Assembly (NCBI RefSeq): GCF_963677125.1
Contig: NZ_OY781882.1
Location: 63,501-127,500 of the forward strand
DNA: 64,000 nucleotides
From: an uncultured Desulfobacter sp.
Lineage (GTDB): Bacteria; Desulfobacterota; Desulfobacteria; Desulfobacterales; Desulfobacteraceae
Reading direction: 5' to 3'
Under the pieces are notes generated by a model. It was not told the origin of the DNA and ran no database searches. It was given only the letters and a program-made list of their open reading frames with translations. Of the stretch, positions 35,266 through 42,880 are shown piece after piece. Numbering within the stretch: the stretch's first letter is position 1; each line of letters begins with the position of its first letter. A program made the translations under genes and the position numbers.

Positions 35266-35308
35266 ACGAAAAGCCACCTATCCGGTTTTCCGTTGAGCAC
35301 TATTTATT
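35263..35308. repeat. Short R1-type hairpin between convergent genes
   Basis: TTTGAACGAAAAGCC and GGTTTTCCGTTGAGCACTA are the two R1-type ends with only a few bases between them. It fills the whole 38-nt gap between the oxidoreductase stop (35263-35265) and the trkH stop (35304-35306), and can fold with 9 of 11 paired bases plus G-T. It could end transcription from both sides. Confidence 0.6.
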
Positions 35309-36755
35309 TTTTCCAGAATTCGGGGACTATTAGTATGATTACAGTATAAATTTCCAGTCTTCCTGCCAGCATACACCAGGATAAAAGCCATTTACCGGCC
35401 TGGGGCAGGTGGGCAAAGTTTTCTGCCGGCCCCACTGTGCCAAAGCCTGGTCCGATGTTTCCGATACACGAAGCTACCGCGCCTAACGAGGTCAAAAGAT
35501 CTACACCCAGTGAGGATAGAAACCCCGTGGCTATCACAAAAATCAGAATATATAAAGCAATAAATCCCAGGATGGAGCGCAGCAAATCTTCGGGGATCAG
35601 GGTGTTGTTCAGTTTGATATGGCTGACGCTTCGGGGGTGGATCAGCTTGAATAGTTCCCGGTAGCAGTATTTAACACAGACCATAATTCTGGCACACTTC
35701 ATGCCGCCGCCCGTGGAACCGGCACTGGCGCCTATGAACATGCCAAAGAATAACAGCACCTGAGACAGCCCCGGAAATAACTCATAATCAGCCGTGGCAT
35801 AGCCTGTGGTGGTGACAATGGAAACCACCTGGAATATGGCATACCTGAAGGCTTTGGAAAAGCTGTCATATAGTGGACCCCAAGTGTTCAGTGTGATGAT
35901 CAGGGTGCCCACAAGCACCGCACATAGAAAAAATCTGCATTCGGCGTCTTTCCAGAACGCAAGGCTATTGCCACGCAATATTTGGTAGTGCAGAGAAAAG
36001 TTGATACCTGCAAGCAACATAAAAAAGGTAATTATATAATCAAAATAGGCTGAATCATAGTGTGCGATAGAAAGGTTCTTAGGTGAAAAACCGCCGGTGG
36101 GCAAGGTGGTCAGGGCGTGACAGACCGATTCAAATAAACTCATTCCCCCAAAATAAAGGAAAAGAATGAGCAGAAAGGTCATGCCGGCATACACGATCCA
36201 GAGAATTTTGGCGGAATCTGATAATCTTGGGGTCAGTTTGTCAGGCACCGGACTTGGTACTTCGGCTTTATATAATTGGATGCCGCCCACCCCTAGAAAC
36301 GGCAGGATGGCCAAGGAGAGAACAATGATGCCCATGCCGCCCAGCCACTGGATCAGGCTTCTCCAGAACAAAAGGCTGGGGGCTGCCCCTTCAATATTGG
36401 TCATCACCGAGGAGCCTGTGGTGGTGAACCCGGATACGGATTCAAAAAAAGCATCCGTAAAATTAGAAAAATCCGGGGCCAGAAAAAAGGGCAGGGCACC
36501 GAAAAGACCAATGCCGAACCAGCCCAGCGCCACAACAGCAATGCCTTCTCGCTGGTTGATGTAGTCATGGCTCCCGGCTTTTTTCGAGATGAAAATCATT
36601 GTGGCGCCCATAATTGTCGTCACAGCCATGGCTATGAGGTGGCCTTGATGGGCACCGTCCTTGATAAACAAGCTGCAGCCCAAAGGCAGTAACATGGAGA
36701 GGCCAAGCACGAAAAGAAGGACCCCGATGATTCGTATGATAAATGGCCAGCGCAT
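35304..36755 (-). CDS. trkH: Trk potassium uptake membrane subunit TrkH/KtrB type
   Basis: 483 residues with about ten helices. The four P-loop filter segments are visible: GFTTTGSSVM, TLPTGGFSPKN, TTTGYATADYE and CIGNIGPGFG, each with its filter Gly. It forms the K+ pore gated by the RCK protein TrkA, whose gene ends in an ATGA overlap with this start. K+ uptake supports osmotic balance. Confidence 0.93.
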   Translation of the reverse strand: MRWPFIIRIIGVLLFVLGLSMLLPLGCSLFIKDGAHQGHLIAMAVTTIMGATMIFISKKAGSHDYINQREGIAVVALGWFGIGLFGALPFFLAPDFSNFTDAFFESVSGFTTTGSSVMTNIEGAAPSLLFWRSLIQWLGGMGIIVLSLAILPFLGVGGIQLYKAEVPSPVPDKLTPRLSDSAKILWIVYAGMTFLLILFLYFGGMSLFESVCHALTTLPTGGFSPKNLSIAHYDSAYFDYIITFFMLLAGINFSLHYQILRGNSLAFWKDAECRFFLCAVLVGTLIITLNTWGPLYDSFSKAFRYAIFQVVSIVTTTGYATADYELFPGLSQVLLFFGMFIGASAGSTGGGMKCARIMVCVKYCYRELFKLIHPRSVSHIKLNNTLIPEDLLRSILGFIALYILIFVIATGFLSSLGVDLLTSLGAVASCIGNIGPGFGTVGPAENFAHLPQAGKWLLSWCMLAGRLEIYTVIILIVPEFWKK

Positions 36756-38119
36756 CAGAAAAATCCAAGCTTTACGGTGAGCATTTTTTCCAGCTTTTTC
36801 ACTGCGGCCTGGATCGCAAATAGAATGATCCGGTCCCCTGCCTCCACCTGGTTGTCACCCATTGGGATAATGATTTCCTCCTGTCGGATAATACAGACAA
36901 GCAGGGTCCCTTTGGGAAAAGATATATCCCTGATAGGTGCTTTGGTGATGGGAGAGGATGCCAGTGCAACCGCTTCAATAAATTCTCCTTGTTCTCCGAA
37001 AATAGAGATGTCCGAAATTACATTGCCCTGGCGTATATCCTGCAGTATTGAAGAAACTGCCGAAACCCTTGGGCTGACAACTTTTTCAATACCGATGGTA
37101 GATAATAGAGGGTAGTAGCTTGCTTTACTGATTCGGGTGATGGTGTTGTCTACACCCATATTTTTTGCCAAAAGGGATACAAGGATATTTGTTTCATCGT
37201 CGTTGGTTACCGAAACCACCGCATCCATTTGACTGATATTTTCTTCCATGAACAGTTTCTGGTCCCCACCGTCGCCATGAAGTACCACCGTTTTTCCCAT
37301 TTGCATGGAAAGATCATTGCACCGATCTATGCTGGACTCCACGATCTTGACCTGAATATTGTCCTGCTCAAGGGAACGGCTGAGTTTGGCACCGATTCGG
37401 CCTCCGCCCACGATTAGTACGCTTTTGACCGGTTTGACCGTTACTCCTAAAAGATTCAGCGTTTTTTCAAGTTTTTCAGTGTCACATACAAAATAGATCA
37501 GATCCCCTGCCATTGATGTGTCTTTGCCCCGGGGCACAATAACTTTATTGCCCCGGATAATGGCGGCCAGTAACGGTCTGTCTTGGCCAAAAACATGATG
37601 GAAGTCCGCTAATTCCATTCCGGCGATGGGGGAGTTTTTTGATAGCCGCATGCCTACATATTTAACTCGACCGTTAACAAATTCGCCTTTATCCACCGCA
37701 CCTGGAATGGTCATCAATTTTCTGATGGTCTTGACGACTTCGGCTTCGGGGTTGATGATGTTGTCAATGTGCGGGGGTTCGTTTTTTAAACTATTATGAA
37801 AGGGGATAAATCCTTCATTGCGCAGACGGATCAGTTTTCGGGTCATCGGCGAAATCTGGTTGGCAATCAAGCAGGATACAATATTGATTTCATCACTGTC
37901 TGTGACGGCTAAAAGAATATCCGCGTCAACAATTCCTGCCTCCCGCAGGGTATCCGGGTTGCTGCCCGATCCTGTTACCACCTTGACGTCCAGGTCTTCA
38001 GCAATTTTTCTGGTGGCGTGTGCGTCTACATCAACCACCACGACATTCTTGCTCTCAAGGGCCAACCGGCCGGCAATGTTATAACCTACGCCCCCGGCAC
38101 CGATTATCACAATTTTCAA
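36755..38119 (-). CDS. trkA: Trk potassium uptake regulatory subunit TrkA
   Basis: 454 residues with two RCK units. The first NAD-binding motif is IIGAGGVGYNIAGRLA (4-19); the second is LIVGGGRIGAKLSRSLE, near residue 230. Each is followed by an RCK_C domain. The start is a TTG at 38119 with AGGAG 7 nt upstream; the frame has no earlier ATG. It binds NAD(H)/ATP and gates TrkH. First gene of the trkA-trkH pair. Confidence 0.93.
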   Translation of the reverse strand: MKIVIIGAGGVGYNIAGRLALESKNVVVVDVDAHATRKIAEDLDVKVVTGSGSNPDTLREAGIVDADILLAVTDSDEINIVSCLIANQISPMTRKLIRLRNEGFIPFHNSLKNEPPHIDNIINPEAEVVKTIRKLMTIPGAVDKGEFVNGRVKYVGMRLSKNSPIAGMELADFHHVFGQDRPLLAAIIRGNKVIVPRGKDTSMAGDLIYFVCDTEKLEKTLNLLGVTVKPVKSVLIVGGGRIGAKLSRSLEQDNIQVKIVESSIDRCNDLSMQMGKTVVLHGDGGDQKLFMEENISQMDAVVSVTNDDETNILVSLLAKNMGVDNTITRISKASYYPLLSTIGIEKVVSPRVSAVSSILQDIRQGNVISDISIFGEQGEFIEAVALASSPITKAPIRDISFPKGTLLVCIIRQEEIIIPMGDNQVEAGDRIILFAIQAAVKKLEKMLTVKLGFF

Positions 38120-38222
38120 ATGAAAACTCCTGGTTCAATTACGAATATGGAAAGGCTTATCATTGGGCGCGTTTTACTATATTTGGCAGGCAGCTGTCAA
38201 TATGACCGGTGCCGACAAAGGC

Positions 38223-38260
38223 AAAACCCTGATCCATCAAGGAAGATGAACCAGGGCTTT
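38223..38260 (-). terminator. Terminator of the DASS symporter gene
   Basis: On the minus strand AAGCCCTGGTTCATC pairs with GATGGATCAGGGTTTT around a 6-nt loop, followed by GCCTTTG. It lies about 45 nt after the symporter stop and before trkA. A second small hairpin with R1-like sequence (GAAAGTC / GACTTTC, 38273-38291) sits in between. Confidence 0.7.
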
Positions 38261-38304
38261 ATTGGTTTGTTTGAAAGTCTGTGTGACTTTCGTTCAACTA
38301 CTTA

Positions 38305-39774
38305 TTACACCGTTGTAATGGGCATCCCCATGATTTTCCACAAGAATATGGACAATGCGACAATCACCATCAGGATTATGGATGCAGGAATACCGTACAT
38401 GAAAAATTCACCCGTGGTAAACTGTTTGGAGTCATAGGCAATGGCGTTGGGCGCGGCACCTACCAGCAGTAGAAACGGCATGCCGGCCGTTACCAGTGAC
38501 GCAAACAAAATGACTTCAGGTGCTACGTTCAGGTAAGGGGCGATAACCAATGCCACAGGAAGGGAGATGGCAATGGCCGCCACGTTCATGATGAAATTGG
38601 TCATGATCATGACAAAAAACGCGATGCTTAAGATGAATACAAAGTAATTGGCTTTCTGGAACATGGTCAGCCAGTTGATGGCAAGCCATTCAGCAGCCCC
38701 TGTTTCCCATAAGCAAAAACCGATACTCATGGCACCGCCAAACAACAATATGATGTTCCAGGGGATGGTTTCAAGATCTTTGATGTCAAGAATATTAAAG
38801 ATAAAAAATAAAACTGTTGCAATAAGCATGATCGCATTTTTGTCCAAGCTTGCTATGGCGGGAATGAATTGTTTTACGGACATTATGGCGATGGCTATAA
38901 AAATGATACTGCCGGCCAGGATTTCCTGTTTTGTGATACCGCCCATGGCTTTTTCCAGTGATTTTGCCTTTTCCTTGATGCCGGGAATGGTCTTTTTTTC
39001 GGGTTTGCATAAAACCATGAAAAATCCCCAGAGAATAAATGTCATGGCCCAACCCACAGGAAACATGTAATAGGTCAATTCAAAAAAGGATACATCCCGA
39101 CCCACGATGTCTTTAAAAAAGCCGATGGCCACGGCGCCGCGGGCTGCACCCAAGAGTGTAACAATAGATCCTGCACCTGCCACAAATGCCATGCCCATGA
39201 ACAGGCCTTTACCAAATTTGGTAGGACCGGGTTCGTCTGTGTACATGGAGTAAATAGTCATTAAGAGGGGAAACATGGTGGCTGCCACAGCCGTATGGGC
39301 CATAATATGGGTTAATGCCGCTGTTACCACAAAGCAGCCCAGGTAAATCATGCTGGTTTTTTCTCCCACAACGGCAAGCATTTTGTACGCCAGGCGCTTG
39401 GTTAAGCCTGTTTTAGTGAACACCATGCCGATGACCAGGGATCCGAAGATAAACAAAACGGACGGGGTCATGAAATCTTTAAGAGCTTCCTTGGCGGTAC
39501 GTACCGCAAAAAGCACCTGAAACGCACCTAATGCCAGGCTGGTTACGCCGATGGGAACCACTTCAAACACCCACCATGTGCCGGCCAGAAGGAAGATGGC
39601 AAGCGCTCCTTTGCCCTGGGCGCTCAGCGTAAAATGTTTGCCTGTGGGGTCTACAGCATCCGGCCATGCCGGGGAAAAATTGACAATAGCGAACAGGGTG
39701 AGGCCGATCAGAATAAACAGGATTCTTTTCCAGTCCAATTGTGTTTTTGCTGTGTCTGTATTTCCAGTTGTCAT
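38305..39774 (-). CDS. DASS/SLC13-family sodium:anion symporter
   Basis: 489 residues from ATG 39774, preceded by AGGAGAG; the longer frame upstream has no signal of being translated. About 12-13 helices. The segments WWVFEVVPIGVTSLALGA and VLFIFGSLVIGMVFTKTGL are typical of the family. At the two places where SNT substrate motifs occur in VcINDY, the sequence reads AHTAVAATMFP and MNVAAIAISLP, so both are altered and the substrate may not be a normal dicarboxylate. Sulfate, sulfonate or other anion uptake is possible. It follows the kinase-like/BON gene in the same direction (93-nt gap). Confidence 0.85.
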   Translation of the reverse strand: MTTGNTDTAKTQLDWKRILFILIGLTLFAIVNFSPAWPDAVDPTGKHFTLSAQGKGALAIFLLAGTWWVFEVVPIGVTSLALGAFQVLFAVRTAKEALKDFMTPSVLFIFGSLVIGMVFTKTGLTKRLAYKMLAVVGEKTSMIYLGCFVVTAALTHIMAHTAVAATMFPLLMTIYSMYTDEPGPTKFGKGLFMGMAFVAGAGSIVTLLGAARGAVAIGFFKDIVGRDVSFFELTYYMFPVGWAMTFILWGFFMVLCKPEKKTIPGIKEKAKSLEKAMGGITKQEILAGSIIFIAIAIMSVKQFIPAIASLDKNAIMLIATVLFFIFNILDIKDLETIPWNIILLFGGAMSIGFCLWETGAAEWLAINWLTMFQKANYFVFILSIAFFVMIMTNFIMNVAAIAISLPVALVIAPYLNVAPEVILFASLVTAGMPFLLLVGAAPNAIAYDSKQFTTGEFFMYGIPASIILMVIVALSIFLWKIMGMPITTV

Positions 39775-39867
39775 TTGGGTCCCTCTCTCCTTTGAGTTAA
39801 TGAATTGTTGCTTCATTTGAATTTTGTTTTTATTAGCATTCTTAGTATTTTTCAACTCTTTGTTTTA

Positions 39868-40749
39868 TCAATTTTTACGTTTAAAAGGTGTGGTCAGGTT
39901 AAAATTGCGAATAGTACCGCTTCTGTAGAAATTAGGGCCTATTTGGGTTTTAACGGATCTTACGCCTTCCACCGTACCGGCAAGATCCGTGATTTCTTTT
40001 TGTGCCCGGGCAAGATTCATTACTTTTCGGTCCAGGGTTATCAATACATGCCCTGAATTTGATTCAATAATCAGGTGGTGCCCAAGGCCGGCCAAGGCAG
40101 CATCAACCCTGGCGCTGATATTAAAATCAACGGCATGCTTATTTTTAGTGGCATTGCCCATGAGTTTTTCGATCTTGGGGCGTATTTTTTCCAGAGTCCG
40201 GTTAACCTCTTCTTGGGGCATGTCGTATGTTGCGGCATCTATTTTTCGCCATTCCAGAACCAGATCATGCCGTGAAGGATCCCACAGGGTATCCAGATTT
40301 AACTGGGCAGCAAATCGCTGTTCGCTCTGGTCGGATCGGACGATGGTGCTGTTGGCCGCCTGGTTGGATAACTGGGCTATGCTCATGGCTCTTTGTCTGC
40401 GGATCTGCATGGGTGTTGGCGACATAATTCTGTAAATGCCGGAAACAGATGCGGGAATTAAATGGGATAGTACACCTAAAAAAAGGCATGGCCCACTTAA
40501 AATATTTTGAGATATCTGTACTTTCAGTGCGGCCAGGCATTTTTTTCTGTCGTGGGTAAAATTATCAAAAGGGATCTGTCTGCACTGAATGGCTTTGAAA
40601 ATCAGGTCTGTTTTTAGGTCATGTGTCTGTCCGGTTTGTTTAACCAATGCTGGATCTTCATATACTGTGCATTGATATAAAGCAGATAATTCATCGATAA
40701 ATCGATAGGGGGAGGCATATATACCGCATGTAATGGCTATTAAAGTCAT
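39868..40749 (-). CDS. P-loop-less cytidylate-kinase-like domain fused to BON domain
   Basis: 293 residues. Residues 1 to about 195 follow the pattern of cytidylate-kinase-like proteins (PF13189 type): an N-terminal strand MTLIAITCG, then RRQRAMSIAQLSNQAAN, and DPSRHDLVLEWRKID near 160-175. The nucleotide P-loop (GSGGRE-like) is replaced by GIYASPYRFIDELS, so kinase activity is unlikely. Residues about 205-280 resemble a BON domain (DAALAGLGHHLIIESNSGHVLITLDRKV, ending GTVEGVRSVKTQI). It lies just upstream of the DASS symporter gene in the same direction. A regulatory or sensing role for transport is speculative. Confidence 0.6.
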   Translation of the reverse strand: MTLIAITCGIYASPYRFIDELSALYQCTVYEDPALVKQTGQTHDLKTDLIFKAIQCRQIPFDNFTHDRKKCLAALKVQISQNILSGPCLFLGVLSHLIPASVSGIYRIMSPTPMQIRRQRAMSIAQLSNQAANSTIVRSDQSEQRFAAQLNLDTLWDPSRHDLVLEWRKIDAATYDMPQEEVNRTLEKIRPKIEKLMGNATKNKHAVDFNISARVDAALAGLGHHLIIESNSGHVLITLDRKVMNLARAQKEITDLAGTVEGVRSVKTQIGPNFYRSGTIRNFNLTTPFKRKN

Positions 40750-40974
40750 GTGTCTAATTTGTTCAACCAGGTTTCAGGTTATCAATTAAATTCAGGAAGA
40801 CATTCAGCAAGGAGTATGCCACATTTTAAATGCTATTTTAAAACAAATAGTTATCTTTTTAAGGGAAGATGGGAATATAAATATAAAACAATATGAAACA
40901 AAATGAAAAATACGTATTGAAACGTTTTAATACGATTGCGAGGGTGTTAATAGACTATATCAGCTATGGCCGTT
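40750..40974. other. AT-rich gene-free stretch before R2 copy b
   Basis: With the adjacent R2 copy this makes a gap of about 320 nt. It is A/T-rich with no open frame, and no clear promoter boxes were found. It should contain the upstream signals of the kinase-like/BON gene. Confidence 0.5.
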
Positions 40975-41072
40975 TATAATAAAGTCTGGCTAAGTTACTC
41001 AGATCTTTCACGCTTTGTTGTGGGCCGAGGCCTGGGTGTAGATAGACCAAGGACGGCCCGTGGCCGCTTATA
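40975..41072 (+). repeat. R2 repeat copy b (98 bp)
   Basis: About 90% identical to R2 copies a and c over the full 98 bp. Its right edge (GTGGCCGCTTATA) supplies the stop codon (41068-41070) of the minus-strand NifX-like gene. Confidence 0.85.
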
Positions 41073-41430
41073 TTGAAATGCCTTCAAGCATGCGGGTGAA
41101 AAGAATGTCTCCGGGATTCAATTTCTGGGCCTGCCAGCGATTGAAGGCCTGGGTCCAGACGCCGCAGACTCCGTCAAAGACCTTGATTTTTTTCCATTTT
41201 AAGAATTCATAATATTCATCTTCAATGGCACCGCAGATTAATGTATTAATTTCCTGGACCAAAAGGATGTGGCACAGTTCATCCGAAGAGGACTTGGGCA
41301 GCACAATGATTTTTTTGTCCTGAATGTCGTAACAGCTCGTTGTTGTCAGGATGACGACTTCTGTGGTCAGATCAAACCTGGGTACAATTTCTTCGCCAAG
41401 TATTGGGATGGCTACCTTGTGTAGTGTCAT
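41068..41430 (-). CDS. NifX/NifB-family (dinitrogenase Fe-Mo cofactor binding fold) protein
   Basis: 120 residues. The fold is suggested by an N-terminal strand (KVAIPILGEEIVPRFD), a middle strand/helix (CHILLVQEINTLICGAI) and the later stretch KWKKIKVFDGVCGVWTQAF, as in NifX/NifY/VnfX-like and MTH1175-like proteins. Such proteins bind iron-sulfur or molybdenum-iron clusters. It follows the sigma-54 activator gene by 4 nt and is surely co-translated with it. No other nif gene is visible, so it need not relate to nitrogen fixation. The stop codon is provided by R2 copy b. Confidence 0.75.
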   Translation of the reverse strand: MTLHKVAIPILGEEIVPRFDLTTEVVILTTTSCYDIQDKKIIVLPKSSSDELCHILLVQEINTLICGAIEDEYYEFLKWKKIKVFDGVCGVWTQAFNRWQAQKLNPGDILFTRMLEGISI

Positions 41431-41434
41431 GGTT

Positions 41435-42856
41435 TTATTCTATTTTATACGCTTTGATTTTTCGCCATAGCGTGCTGCGGCTCATGCCAAGCATTTCCGC
41501 AGCTTTATTTTTTTTGCCCTGGGATGTTTTCAATGCATCTATAATCATTTGCCGCTGTACCGAAGACCAAGTTTGTTCACTTTCATCAGTGAGTGCGCGC
41601 TCACGAACCGGCAGTTGTTCCGACGGGTCTTTGGGGGCCTGCTCTGCTGCCGGCTGTAAGGATGCACTTTGCATGGGCTTATAATCCAGAATATATGCCG
41701 GCAGATTATCTGCTTCGATTCTGCTCCCCTGGGCTACATTTACCGCATACTCCATAATATTTTTCAGTTCTCGAATATTTCCCTCATAGGTGTATGCTAA
41801 TAAAACAGACAGGGCCGGTTCCGAAAATCCATTGATTTTTTTGGCCTGCTTTTTTGTGTAATGATTCAGGAAGTGGTCGAGTAGTAGTCGGATATCCGTG
41901 CCCCGTTCCCGTAAAGGCGGCAGATGTACCCTGGCCACATTCAGGCGGAACAGCAGGTCTTTTCTGAATTTACCAATGGATACCATATATTCCAGGTCGC
42001 GGTGGGTGGCGGCAATAATTCTTACATTGGCATTGAATCCCTTGGTGGCACCTAAAGGATAAATGATCCTGTCATCAAGAAAAGTGAGTAGTTTAACCTG
42101 AAGGGCCAAAGGCAGGTCTCCGATTTCCGTTAAGAAGATAGTGCCGTTGTGTGCCAGCTTAAACCGGCCGGGTTTGTTTTCCACAGCGCCGGTGAATGCG
42201 CCTTTCATATGACCGAAAATTTCCGATTCCAAAAGGGTTTCAGGCAGTGCCCCACAGTTGATTTTAATAAATGGGCCGCCTGCACGTCCGGAGGTCTGGT
42301 GTACGGCTTCTGCCACAAGATCCTTACCCGTGCCTGTTTCCCCGGTGATCAGGATAGAGGTGTCACTTTGGGCAAGCATGGGAAGGGTCTGAAAGATCAT
42401 TTCCATTTTCCGGCTTCGGCCGATGATATTGGCAAAACTGTAGGCCACGTTTTTTTCCGGATCATTGCCGGCACTGCCTCTCAAGTCCTCAATGGTTTCC
42501 ATATAACCTGTAAAATGCCCCTGGGTGTCCGTGATTTGTGCAGTGGTAATGCGTACCGGCAGTTTCTGGCGATCTGTATTGATGATGTCGCTGGTGCAGG
42601 ATATGGACCTGTTTTTGCGGTGGGTGGCAAGGACCGGACAGTTGAGGATGCATGCAGAACTGCGCAGGATATTTTTGCAGGGAATACCTTTGGCCATATC
42701 CAGTGAAAAACCGGTCAGTGCCTGGAAAAACCGGTTCAGATGAACCACGCGCAAATCCTTGTCCATCACTATGATACCTAAAGGGATTTCATCCAGGATA
42801 TGGGCAAAATCAAGCGGCGATCTCATGAGTTGATGAATTGCAGGAAATACGTGCAT
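41435..42856 (-). CDS. PAS-containing sigma-54-dependent activator, Fis-type HTH
   Basis: 473 residues. The N-terminal PAS domain (about 15-125) carries Cys residues in SACILNCPVLATHRKN, a possible redox or metal site. The AAA+ domain has the Walker A GETGTGKD and the sigma-54 contact loop GAFTGA, and the arginine-finger region ends FRLNVARVHLPPLRERG. Walker B reads GTIFLTEIGDL, with Thr instead of the usual Asp. The Fis-type helix-turn-helix (about 430-470) has NKAAEMLGMSRSTLWRKIK. It should activate sigma-54 promoters. Coupled with the NifX-like gene. I found no sigma-54 promoter nearby. Confidence 0.92.
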   Translation of the reverse strand: MHVFPAIHQLMRSPLDFAHILDEIPLGIIVMDKDLRVVHLNRFFQALTGFSLDMAKGIPCKNILRSSACILNCPVLATHRKNRSISCTSDIINTDRQKLPVRITTAQITDTQGHFTGYMETIEDLRGSAGNDPEKNVAYSFANIIGRSRKMEMIFQTLPMLAQSDTSILITGETGTGKDLVAEAVHQTSGRAGGPFIKINCGALPETLLESEIFGHMKGAFTGAVENKPGRFKLAHNGTIFLTEIGDLPLALQVKLLTFLDDRIIYPLGATKGFNANVRIIAATHRDLEYMVSIGKFRKDLLFRLNVARVHLPPLRERGTDIRLLLDHFLNHYTKKQAKKINGFSEPALSVLLAYTYEGNIRELKNIMEYAVNVAQGSRIEADNLPAYILDYKPMQSASLQPAAEQAPKDPSEQLPVRERALTDESEQTWSSVQRQMIIDALKTSQGKKNKAAEMLGMSRSTLWRKIKAYKIE

Positions 42857-42880
42857 CCTTGAACGGGTTCCTCTTTGTTT

